Below, in pieces: positions 1 through 7,846 of a stretch of 9,768 nt of DNA. Both the position numbers and the translations under genes were made by a program. The stretch is taken from positions 1 to 9,768 of the forward strand of contig CAMPHU010000176.1 in the NCBI GenBank assembly GCA_946886065.1. The letters run 5' to 3'. How positions within the stretch are numbered: the stretch's first letter is position 1; every line of letters starts with the position of its first letter. The notes under the pieces were generated by a model, which searched no databases, had not been told where the DNA came from, and saw only the letters and a program-made list of their open reading frames with translations. This DNA is from an uncultured Massilia sp. (GTDB lineage Bacteria; Pseudomonadota; Gammaproteobacteria; Burkholderiales; Burkholderiaceae).

Positions 1-2043
<2,043 letters not shown>

Positions 2044-2052
2044 CTAAAATAC

Positions 2053-2508
2053 TTAAGCCAGATGGCTTTCCCTGCTGCGCAGCTCTGCGAAGGACTCGAT
2101 GTTGCCGATGCTGACCGTGACCGGATGCAGGCTGGCGTTGGGCGACAGCGAGCGCCAGGCGAACTGCCATTCCTTCTCTTGCGCGTGCATGGCGCTCTTC
2201 GAGAAGGCGGCGCCCAGGCGCGAGCGGGCGCCGTATTCGACCGGGCCGTCGATGCCGGCCCAGTTGGGCAGCAGGCGCTGCACCGCGCGGTGCAGGCGCT
2301 CGCCGAACAGCTCGGTGTTGTGGATCACCAGGCAGCTGTCGGCCGGGGCCAGGACGTCGAACAGGTGCTTGTCCCACACGGTCGAGAAGGACAGGGTCAG
2401 GAAGCCGCCCGCGGGCTCCAGGCGGAACTGCCCCGCGCTCAGCGCGGTCTCGAGGTCGGCGCGCAGTGCGTAGCGGTGCAGGGTCGGGGGGCGTTGGTAG
2501 TCGTGCAT
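2053..2508 (-). CDS. Hypothetical protein, 151 aa, unrecognised
   Basis: I do not recognise a family. The protein is 151 residues, looks soluble, and has no signal peptide or membrane segment. It mixes short hydrophobic strands with charged stretches; the middle (about 35-75) carries FSTVWDKHLFDVL and DSCLVIHNTELFG, and the end (about 125-145) reads as a beta-strand followed by a helix. It is likely real: the start has a GAGAG Shine-Dalgarno-like core about 6 nt upstream, the codons are G/C-biased at the third position in this frame, and it sits 33 bp after the DUF2721 gene and 45 bp before fadH, all on one strand. Residues 103-121 contain several Lys, Glu and Trp and no obvious catalytic motif. 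Its function is unknown, and co-transcription with DUF2721 is the only contextual clue. Confidence 0.72.
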   Translation of the reverse strand: MHDYQRPPTLHRYALRADLETALSAGQFRLEPAGGFLTLSFSTVWDKHLFDVLAPADSCLVIHNTELFGERLHRAVQRLLPNWAGIDGPVEYGARSRLGAAFSKSAMHAQEKEWQFAWRSLSPNASLHPVTVSIGNIESFAELRSRESHLA

Positions 2509-2541
2509 GATTTCTCTCGTGATGCGTCTTTCGATACCGCG

Positions 2542-2988
2542 TCAGCGCTCCTGCTGCAGCGAGTGCAGGTGCTGCTGGCGCATGAAGCGCGAGGCGATGA
2601 AGATCTCGCGCAAAAAATAAATGAAGCTGCTGATCAGGCCCAGCATCGCGAACACGAAGCAGGCGGCGATGTACTGGTCGAGCGGCAGGTTGGTGGTGTC
2701 GCCCAGGAACAGCATCGCGATGACCACGCACACCAGCAGGCCGCAGGCGGTGCTGGAGGTGATGGCGTAGTTGATCAGGTGCGAGCGCTGGTACAGGGTT
2801 TCGAGTTCGGACGCGTATTCGCCGTTGGGGCTGACCTTGAGCCGGTCCTCGAGGACGCGGGTACGGTCGATGATGCGCGCCAGGCGGTTGGTCAGGACCG
2901 TCAGCTTGGTGGCGACGCCGGTCAGGAGGAACACCGGCGCGATCGCCAGCTGGATGACATGGCCGATGTCGCTGATCTGGATATTCAT
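2542..2988 (-). CDS. DUF2721 family membrane protein
   Basis: This 148-residue inner-membrane protein fits the DUF2721 family, whose function is not known. Three hydrophobic segments are visible at about 9-29, 72-95 and 105-127. Between the first and second lies the family-typical basic stretch LTNRLARIIDR (32-42), then a polar region with Asn, Glu and Tyr that should be cytoplasmic or peripheral. The C-terminus is basic and Gln/His-rich. The length is normal for the family. The start at 2988 is the first ATG and gives the usual short N-terminus, although no clear Shine-Dalgarno precedes it. A short inverted repeat GAAC-AC-GTTC lies directly upstream (2991-3000). The gene follows pip by 69 bp, where an extended -10 box suggests its own promoter, and is followed 33 bp later by the 151-residue gene, so the two probably form a unit. 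Confidence 0.88.
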   Translation of the reverse strand: MNIQISDIGHVIQLAIAPVFLLTGVATKLTVLTNRLARIIDRTRVLEDRLKVSPNGEYASELETLYQRSHLINYAITSSTACGLLVCVVIAMLFLGDTTNLPLDQYIAACFVFAMLGLISSFIYFLREIFIASRFMRQQHLHSLQQER

Positions 2989-3027
2989 GGGAACACGTTC
3001 GAATTGTTGTGGTGTGTCTTGGGTCTT

Positions 3028-3036
3028 AGTGTAGCA
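3028..3036 (-). promoter_or_regulatory. Candidate extended -10 promoter for the DUF2721 gene
   Basis: In the 69-bp gap between pip and the DUF2721 gene the minus strand reads TGC-TACACT, an extended -10 element (TGn followed by a 4/6 match to TATAAT) about 40 bp before the start codon. No -35 box is evident at normal spacing. TTGAAC overlapping the pip stop codon would sit 22 bp away, too far for ordinary use. This is a weak prediction from consensus matching only. Confidence 0.35.
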
Positions 3037-3057
3037 GTCCGCGGCAGGGAGACCCGT

Positions 3058-4014
3058 TCAATCGAAGCGGCCGTGGCGCTTGAACTGCTCGGTCGCCGCC
3101 ACCAGGGCGCGCGCGATGCCGGTTTCCAGCGCGCCGTGGCCGCCGTCGGGAATCATGTGCAGCTTCGCGCCCGGCCAGGCGGCGTGCAGGCGGTAGGCCG
3201 ACAGCGGCGGGCAGATCACGTCGTAGCGGCCCTGCACGATGGTGGCCGGCAGGTGGGCGATGCGCCCGATGTCGCGCACCAGCTGGTCTTCCTCGAGGAA
3301 GGCGCCGTTCAGCATGTAGTGCGATTCGAGCCGGCCCACGCCCAGGTCGAGGGTGTCGGAGGCGGCTTCCTCCGGCTGGGGCAGCAGGAACACGCGCCGC
3401 CCTTCGAAGCGGCTCCAGGCGCGCGCCGCCGGCCAGTAGACCTCCGGGTCGTGGCACAGCAGGCGGCTGGCGTAGGCCTTGAGCAGGTGGCCGCGCTCGG
3501 CTTGCGGAATCGGGGCCACGAATTCGTCGTACAGCTCCGGGTAGAACCAGCGCACGCCGTTGATGAACCATTCCACCTCGTCCTTCGTGCACAGGAAGAT
3601 CCCGCGCAGCACGAAGCCCAGGCAGCGCTCGGGATGCGCCTGGCCGTAGGCCAGCGCCAGGGTCGAGCCCCAGGAGCCGCCGAACACCAGCCAGCGCTCG
3701 ATCCCGAACAGGGTGCGCAGGCGCTCGATGTCCTCGATCAGCAGCTGGGTGGTGTTGTTGCGCCATTCGCCCAGCGGGGTCGACTTGCCGGCGCCGCGCT
3801 GGTCGAACAGGATCACGCGGTAGGTGCGCGGGTCGAAGAAACGGCGGTGCTGGGGCGACAGGCCCGCGCCCGGGCCGCCGTGCAGGAACACGACCGGGAT
3901 GCCGTCCGGATTGCCGACTTCTTCCCAGTAGAGCGTGTGCAGCTCGTCGACGGCGAGCATGCCTTGGCGGATGGGCTGGATCGGCGGGAACAGCGACGGC
4001 GGCGTGACGGGCAT
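3058..4014 (-). CDS. pip: Proline iminopeptidase (peptidase family S33)
   Basis: This cytoplasmic alpha/beta-hydrolase releases N-terminal proline from small peptides. At 318 residues it is close to the 313-residue Xanthomonas enzyme. The family marks are the oxyanion-hole motif HGGPGAG at 45-51, DQRGAGKS at 71-78, and the nucleophile elbow GGSWGS at 112-117 with Ser114 as nucleophile. Asp265 (in GRYD) and His293 (in GGHG) complete the triad and match Asp266/His294 in Xanthomonas. The cap region (about 140-230) is rich in Trp, Tyr and Glu, as expected for binding the free proline N-terminus. The start at 4014 is supported by AAAGAG 5 nt upstream. The gene begins 49 bp after the deaminase gene, and a -10-like TACAAT lies in that gap, so it may be read both from upstream and from its own promoter. 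A general prolyl aminopeptidase is the only serious alternative name. Confidence 0.95.
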   Translation of the reverse strand: MPVTPPSLFPPIQPIRQGMLAVDELHTLYWEEVGNPDGIPVVFLHGGPGAGLSPQHRRFFDPRTYRVILFDQRGAGKSTPLGEWRNNTTQLLIEDIERLRTLFGIERWLVFGGSWGSTLALAYGQAHPERCLGFVLRGIFLCTKDEVEWFINGVRWFYPELYDEFVAPIPQAERGHLLKAYASRLLCHDPEVYWPAARAWSRFEGRRVFLLPQPEEAASDTLDLGVGRLESHYMLNGAFLEEDQLVRDIGRIAHLPATIVQGRYDVICPPLSAYRLHAAWPGAKLHMIPDGGHGALETGIARALVAATEQFKRHGRFD

Positions 4015-4042
4015 GGCGGCTCTTTGCAGGGGTGGGAAGCCG

Positions 4043-4048
4043 ATTGTA
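4043..4048 (-). promoter_or_regulatory. Possible -10 box for pip
   Basis: The minus strand carries TACAAT (5/6 match to the sigma-70 -10 box) about 30 bp before the pip start, in the 49-bp gap after the deaminase gene. The region 17 bp upstream (TTTTCT) is a poor -35, so this is at best a weak or regulated promoter. Confidence 0.25.
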
Positions 4049-4063
4049 GCTTACGGCGCCCCG

Positions 4064-5389
4064 TCAGAAAAAGGTGTTCAGGGCGTAACGCACCGTATAG
4101 GCCTCGTCCACCGCCAGCAGCAGCTGCCACTTGTCGAAGGTGGTGCAGGGATGCGAGATGCCGCAGCCGACCAGGTCGCCCACGGCCAGGCTGTCGCACA
4201 GCGCGTCGCCTTCCGGCAGCCGCAGGTAGGCGTGCTGGTCGTTGAGCTTGAAGATCGTGCAGCCCGGCGGCAGCGCGCTGGGGCTTGCCGCGCCGCTGTC
4301 GGGCCGGTGGCTGTAGAGCGGCACCGGCAGGTCGGCGTCGTAGGAGGCATCGCGCTTGCCCATGGTGAGGATCGCCAGGGTCGGCTCGGGACGCGATTGC
4401 ACCATGCTCCACACTTCCAGGGCCGGCTGCAGGCCTTCTTCCTTCCCCCCTTCGCGCTCCTCGATCTCGGCGCTGTGGCGCAGGTAGGTGCCGTGGTCCG
4501 AGGTCAGGTAACAGCCGCTGCGCAGCACGGCGCGCACCGGGCGCGACAGGCCACTGACGCCCGCGAACCCGCGCGCCACCAGGTCGAAATAGGCCGAGCC
4601 CCCGGCCGAGAGCAGGATCTCGGGCGTGCCGAACAGCTGCTCCTCGTCGGCGGTGCGCACCAGGGCCGTGAGCTGGGCCAGGAAATCGTTCACCGCGCGC
4701 ACGTCGGCGGCGCGGTCATTGGTGACCAGCAGGCCTTCGTAGCCTTCGAAGCCGGCCAGGACCAGGCCTTGCGCGCCGGCGACCTGGCGTGCGACCGCCA
4801 GCGCAGCCTCCGGCGTGCGGCAGCCGGCGCGCTTGCCGGCCAGGCCCAGCTCGACCAGCACCGGGAGCGGACGCGCCAGTCCCGTTTCCTGCACCGCGCG
4901 CGCCAGGCGCTCCGCGCCGGCCGGGGAATCGGCCAGCACCACGCATTCAAAGTCGGGATCGCCGTGCAGCAGCTCGAGCACGGCCGCGATGTCGGCGCGC
5001 CCCACCAGCTGGTTGGCCAGCAGCACGCGGCGCACGCCGAAACGGTGCGCTACTTGCACCTGGGCCGCGGTGGCCAGGGTGATGCCCCAGGCGCCATTGG
5101 CGAGCTGGGCGCCGAAGAGCTGCGGGCTCATCGTGGTCTTGCCGTGCGGCGCCAGGGTGACGCCGTGGCGCTCGCAGAAGCGGCGCATCCAGTCGAGGTT
5201 GTGGCGCAGCGCGGCATCCTTCAGCACGGCCACGGGGAAGCTGGTATCGCCGCGCAGCACGTTCCAACCCTGCACGCCGATCGCGCCCTGGCGCAAGGGT
5301 TCGCGCAGGGGCAGGCCCTTGGTGCCGGGGAGCAGCACTTGTTCGTCGAGGCTGGACAGCGCCAGCGCGCCATGCGGCAAGGTAGACAT
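4064..5389 (-). CDS. PLP-dependent amino-acid deaminase, D-serine dehydratase/D-threonine aldolase type
   Basis: This is a fold-type III PLP enzyme (alanine-racemase-like barrel plus C-terminal beta domain) of the D-serine deaminase/D-threonine aldolase group, 441 residues long. Lys84 in APHGKTTMSPQ (81-90) is the expected Schiff-base lysine. The mid-barrel carries GYEGL (216-220) and SAGGSAYFDL (261-270), typical of the PLP phosphate region. Near the C-terminus His413 and Cys415 in the HPC motif match the zinc-binding His-x-Cys of eukaryotic D-serine dehydratase, pointing to a metal-assisted elimination of a hydroxy amino acid. Substrate and stereochemistry cannot be read from sequence. I chose 5389 over an ATG at 5404 because AGGA lies 5 nt before 5389, while nothing useful precedes 5404. 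The gene follows a terminator and has its own regulatory region (5422-5457). pip follows 49 bp downstream. Confidence 0.88.
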   Translation of the reverse strand: MSTLPHGALALSSLDEQVLLPGTKGLPLREPLRQGAIGVQGWNVLRGDTSFPVAVLKDAALRHNLDWMRRFCERHGVTLAPHGKTTMSPQLFGAQLANGAWGITLATAAQVQVAHRFGVRRVLLANQLVGRADIAAVLELLHGDPDFECVVLADSPAGAERLARAVQETGLARPLPVLVELGLAGKRAGCRTPEAALAVARQVAGAQGLVLAGFEGYEGLLVTNDRAADVRAVNDFLAQLTALVRTADEEQLFGTPEILLSAGGSAYFDLVARGFAGVSGLSRPVRAVLRSGCYLTSDHGTYLRHSAEIEEREGGKEEGLQPALEVWSMVQSRPEPTLAILTMGKRDASYDADLPVPLYSHRPDSGAASPSALPPGCTIFKLNDQHAYLRLPEGDALCDSLAVGDLVGCGISHPCTTFDKWQLLLAVDEAYTVRYALNTFF

Positions 5390-5402
5390 CGGATTCCTCT
5401 TC
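5390..5402 (-). promoter_or_regulatory. Ribosome binding site deciding the deaminase start
   Basis: The minus strand reads GAAGAGGAATCCG and then ATG (5389). The AGGA core is 5 nt from this ATG. The same AGGA lies inside the longer frame that would begin at 5404, so the shorter start is preferred. Confidence 0.7.
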
Positions 5403-5421
5403 ATGCCAGGGTGGAGACCAT

Positions 5422-5457
5422 GCCATTGTAAATGGCGGCGGCATCATGCGGCATCAA
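5422..5457 (-). promoter_or_regulatory. Deaminase promoter with palindrome and tandem 10-bp repeats
   Basis: A perfect inverted repeat GCCATT-GTA-AATGGC (5422-5436) encloses a minus-strand TACAAT -10 box (5425-5430, 5/6 match). Directly upstream in the transcription sense are two head-to-tail copies of a 10-bp unit, GCGGCATCAT at 5438-5447 and GCGGCATCAA at 5448-5457 (9/10 identical, one helical turn apart), covering the place where a -35 box would be. No good -35 hexamer is present at 17 bp. The arrangement suggests a promoter controlled by a repressor at the palindrome, an activator on the repeats, or both. The repeats are seen; the regulation is inference. Confidence 0.45.
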
Positions 5458-5505
5458 GGATGCGGGGTCTTGCACCTGTGGAGGCCTGGCCGGGAACGGC
5501 GGAGC

Positions 5506-5536
5506 AAAAAAAAGCCCGGCCATTGCTGGACCGGGC
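5506..5536 (-). terminator. Rho-independent terminator after phaB
   Basis: On the minus strand the stem GCCCGG-T-CC pairs with GG-CCGGGC across a six-base loop AGCAAT, with one bulged T, and is followed at once by eight T residues (eight A on the plus strand at 5506-5513). It lies about 40 bp past the phaB stop codon and points leftward, so it ends the phaA-phaB transcript before the deaminase gene. Confidence 0.9.
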
Positions 5537-5577
5537 CGAGAGCGCAAGCGCAGATCGGTGTGATCAAGCCATGCGGA

Positions 5578-6318
5578 TCAATACATGTGCTGGCCGCCGT
5601 TGATCGCGATGTTGGCGCCGGTGACGAAGGCCGCTTCGTCCGAGGACAGGTAGGCGACCAGGCCGGCCACCTCTTCCGGCTTGCCCAGGCGTCCCATCGG
5701 GATCTGAGGGATGATCTTGGTCTCCAGGACTTCGCTCGGGATGTCCATCACCATCTTGGTGCCGATGTAGCCCGGCGAGATGGTGTTGACGGTCACGCCC
5801 TTGCGCGCCACTTCCAGCGCCAGCGCCTTGGTGAAGCCGTGCATGCCGGCCTTGGCCGCCGAATAGTTGGTCTGGCCGAAGGCGCCCTTCTGGCCGTTCA
5901 CCGACGAGATGTTGATGATGCGGCCCCAGCCGCGCTCGACCATGCTGTCGCAGACCGGCTTGGTCATGTTGAAGACCGAGTCCAGGTTGGTCTTCATGAC
6001 CGCGTCCCAATTCACCTTGTCCATCTTCTTGAAGGTCATGTCGCGGGTGATGCCGGCATTATTGACCAGCACGTCGACCGGGCCGATGTCCTGCACCACC
6101 TGGCGCACGCAATCCTGGGCCGAGTCGTAGTCCGACACGTCGCAGGCGTAGGCCTTGAAGTCGTAGCCCTGCTCGCGCATGCTGCTGAGCCAGCCGTCGA
6201 CCTTCTTGTTACCCGGCGAAAAAGTAGTGACGACCGTGTATCCCAGCGCGGCCAGTTTGATGCACACCGCTTCGCCCAGGCCGCCCATGCCGCCCGTTAC
6301 TAATGCTACTCTAGCCAT
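5578..6318 (-). CDS. phaB: Acetoacetyl-CoA reductase PhaB
   Basis: PhaB reduces acetoacetyl-CoA to (R)-3-hydroxybutyryl-CoA with NADPH, the second step of polyhydroxybutyrate synthesis. It is a 246-residue short-chain dehydrogenase, the same length as the Cupriavidus necator enzyme. The cofactor motif TGGMGGLG is at 8-15, NNAG at 86-89, and the catalytic Ser139, Tyr152 and Lys156 sit in the PhaB-specific stretch NISSVNGQKGAFGQTNYS (136-153). SPGYIGT (181-187) closes the cofactor site. The start at 6318 has GGAGAG about 5 nt upstream. It lies 60 bp after phaA on the same strand, and a terminator follows, so the unit is phaA-phaB only. A small inverted repeat TAACA-TCCC-TGTTA (6352-6365) in the gap could be a weak processing or regulatory element. 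Confusion with FabG is unlikely given the NGQKG-FGQTNYS signature. Confidence 0.97.
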   Translation of the reverse strand: MARVALVTGGMGGLGEAVCIKLAALGYTVVTTFSPGNKKVDGWLSSMREQGYDFKAYACDVSDYDSAQDCVRQVVQDIGPVDVLVNNAGITRDMTFKKMDKVNWDAVMKTNLDSVFNMTKPVCDSMVERGWGRIINISSVNGQKGAFGQTNYSAAKAGMHGFTKALALEVARKGVTVNTISPGYIGTKMVMDIPSEVLETKIIPQIPMGRLGKPEEVAGLVAYLSSDEAAFVTGANIAINGGQHMY

Positions 6319-6378
6319 TGTTCTCTCCAGTGTTGGTATTCGTCACTTCCCTAACATCCCTGTTATATGGATCGCCTG

Positions 6379-7557
6379 TCAGTCGCGTTCGACTGCCAGC
6401 GCCACGCCCATGCCGCCGCCGATGCACAGGCTGGCCAAGCCGCGCTTGGCATCGCGCCGGACCATTTCGTGCAGCAGGGTGACCAGGACGCGGCAGCCGG
6501 ACGCACCGATCGGGTGGCCCAGCGCGATCGCGCCGCCGTTGACATTGATCTTCGAGGTATCCCAGCCCATTTCCTTGTTGACGGCAATGGCCTGGGCGGC
6601 GAACGCCTCGTTAATTTCCATCAAATCCACATCCTCGTGGCGCCAGCCGGCCTTCTCGAGGCACAGGCGCGAAGCCGTGACCGGTCCCATGCCCATGACG
6701 GTCGGGTCGATGCCGGTCGAGGCATATGCCTTGATGCGCGCCAGCGGGGTCAGGCCCAGTTCGCGTGCCTTCGAGGCGCTCATCATGATCACGGCGGCCG
6801 CGCCGTCGTTCAGGCCGGACGCGTTGCCGGCGGTGACGCTGCCTTCCTTGTTGAAGGCCGGACGCAGGCTGGCCAGCGCTTCCAGGGTGGTGCCGTGCTT
6901 CGGGTATTCGTCGCTGTCGAACACGATCGCGCCCTTCTTGGACGGGATCTCGATCGGGATGATCTCGTCCTTGAAGCGGCCTTCCTTCTGGGCGGCCTCG
7001 GCCTTGAGCTGCGACTGCAGCGCGAATTCGTCCTGCTCGGCGCGCGAGACCTCGTGCTTGCGCGCGACGTTCTCGGCCGTGACGCCCATGTGGTACTGGT
7101 TGTAGGCATCCCACAGGCCGTCCACGATCATGGTGTCGGTCATCTTGATGTCGCCCATGCGGAAACCGTCGCGCGAGCCGTTGAGCACGTGCGGGGCGGC
7201 GCTCATGTTTTCCTGGCCGCCTGCGATGACGATCGAGGCGTCGCCGCAGCGGATCGCCTGGGTGGCCAGATGGGTGGCCTTGAGGCCGCTGCCGCAGACC
7301 TGGTTGATGGTGCTGGCAGGTACCGTGTTGGGCAAGCCGGCCTTGATGGTGGCCTGGCGGGCCGGGTTCTGGCCCACCCCGGCGGTGAGCACCTGGCCCA
7401 TGATGACCTCGCTGATGGTCGCGGGATCGATGCCCGTCTTGCCCAGGAGGTGGCGGATCACGTGCGCGCCGAGTTCGGCGGCGGGGATCTTGGCAAGCGT
7501 GCCGCCGAACTTGCCGACGGCGGTGCGGCCAGCGGCCACGATGACTACGTCTTCCAT
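6379..7557 (-). CDS. phaA: Acetyl-CoA acetyltransferase (beta-ketothiolase) PhaA
   Basis: PhaA condenses two acetyl-CoA to acetoacetyl-CoA, the first step of polyhydroxybutyrate synthesis. It can also run in reverse in ketone-body or fatty-acid breakdown. The protein has 392 residues, normal for biosynthetic thiolases. Cys88 in NQVCGSG is the acylated nucleophile, His348 in GHPIGASG activates it, and Cys378 in CIGGGMG is the base. All three positions equal those in the Cupriavidus enzyme. NEAF, the oxyanion-hole motif, is present near residue 316. The start at 7557 has GGAG 6 nt upstream. It is the first gene of the unit, 60 bp before phaB, and diverges from minC across 289 bp. Its leader holds two strong hairpins, so control at the mRNA level is possible. 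Specificity for C4 substrates is inferred from the phaB neighbour. Confidence 0.97.
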   Translation of the reverse strand: MEDVVIVAAGRTAVGKFGGTLAKIPAAELGAHVIRHLLGKTGIDPATISEVIMGQVLTAGVGQNPARQATIKAGLPNTVPASTINQVCGSGLKATHLATQAIRCGDASIVIAGGQENMSAAPHVLNGSRDGFRMGDIKMTDTMIVDGLWDAYNQYHMGVTAENVARKHEVSRAEQDEFALQSQLKAEAAQKEGRFKDEIIPIEIPSKKGAIVFDSDEYPKHGTTLEALASLRPAFNKEGSVTAGNASGLNDGAAAVIMMSASKARELGLTPLARIKAYASTGIDPTVMGMGPVTASRLCLEKAGWRHEDVDLMEINEAFAAQAIAVNKEMGWDTSKINVNGGAIALGHPIGASGCRVLVTLLHEMVRRDAKRGLASLCIGGGMGVALAVERD

Positions 7558-7568
7558 ATCGATCTCCG

Positions 7569-7620
7569 TTCTGCCGGCCCGTTCAGGCCGGATTTGTCGA
7601 GACGGCGGCAGAATGCCGCC
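7569..7620 (-). promoter_or_regulatory. phaA 5' leader with alternative hairpins
   Basis: In the phaA transcript, GGCGGCA-TTC-TGCCGCC (7604-7620, 7-bp perfect stem) is followed by CCGGCC-TGAACG-GGCCGG (7574-7591, 6-bp perfect stem), then CAGAAC and the GGAG ribosome binding site at 7564-7567. The segment TTCTGCCG (7606-7613) is also perfectly complementary to CGGCAGAA (7569-7576), which would break both local hairpins and extend pairing close to the binding site. Complementarity is seen directly. A switching role is inference. Confidence 0.45.
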
Positions 7621-7699
7621 GGCATCCCTTGATTGGCGCCGGGGTTGCGAAACCCAAGCATATTACGTACGGTGCTGTGCCCTAGTTTGAGCAAAATCA

Positions 7700-7727
7700 A
7701 TCTTATCAGCTTATTCACAGAATACAA
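7700..7727 (-). promoter_or_regulatory. Candidate phaA promoter
   Basis: The minus strand has TTGTAT (7722-7727, 3/6 to the -35 consensus), a 16-bp spacer, and TAAGAT (7700-7705, 4/6 to the -10 consensus). It would give a leader of roughly 135 nt containing the hairpins at 7569-7620. The matches are modest, and the AT-rich setting makes chance matches likely. Confidence 0.3.
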
Positions 7728-7776
7728 CCGCTGGAGAACCACCTTTCGACCTATGGCGCGACTTAATTTTTCGGGT

Positions 7777-7805
7777 TTGGCAAAGCATCAATTTCCACTA
7801 AGAAT
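7777..7805 (+). promoter_or_regulatory. Candidate minC promoter
   Basis: TTGGCA (7777-7782, 5/6 to the -35 consensus) is followed by a 17-bp spacer and AAGAAT (7800-7805, 4/6 to the -10 consensus), predicting transcription from about 7812 and a leader of about 35 nt before minC. This is the best sigma-70-like match in the gap, found by consensus reading only. Confidence 0.42.
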
Positions 7806-7846
7806 CATTTATCCGCGACGACCTTTTCTGTAAATTTCACAGTAGA

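Larger units (their letters stand above)
7558..7846. other. Divergent phaA-minC intergenic region
   Basis: This 289-bp gap is the longest non-coding stretch here. The phaA-proximal part (7558-7650) is GC-rich and holds two hairpins. The rest (about 7660-7845) is clearly richer in A/T than the flanking genes and carries candidate promoters for both directions. Short open frames here (7633-7833 plus, 7545-7742 minus) lack ribosome binding sites and family features. Confidence 0.75.

Noticed and set aside
4049..4063. Short hairpin (ACGG-GGCG-CCGT) after the deaminase stop, as a possible terminator
   Set aside because: The stem is only 4 bp and no T-run follows in the leftward direction, so it is unlikely to end transcription before pip.
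3935..5431. Plus-strand open frame of 498 codons opposite the deaminase gene
   Set aside because: It has the same antisense character. The PLP lysine and HPC motif are on the minus strand.
6367..7632. Plus-strand open frame of 421 codons opposite phaA
   Set aside because: It is antisense to a clearly recognised thiolase with all three catalytic residues.
7633..7833. Small plus-strand frame (66 codons) in the phaA-minC gap
   Set aside because: It has no ribosome binding site and no recognisable feature, and it overlaps the candidate promoters of both flanking units.
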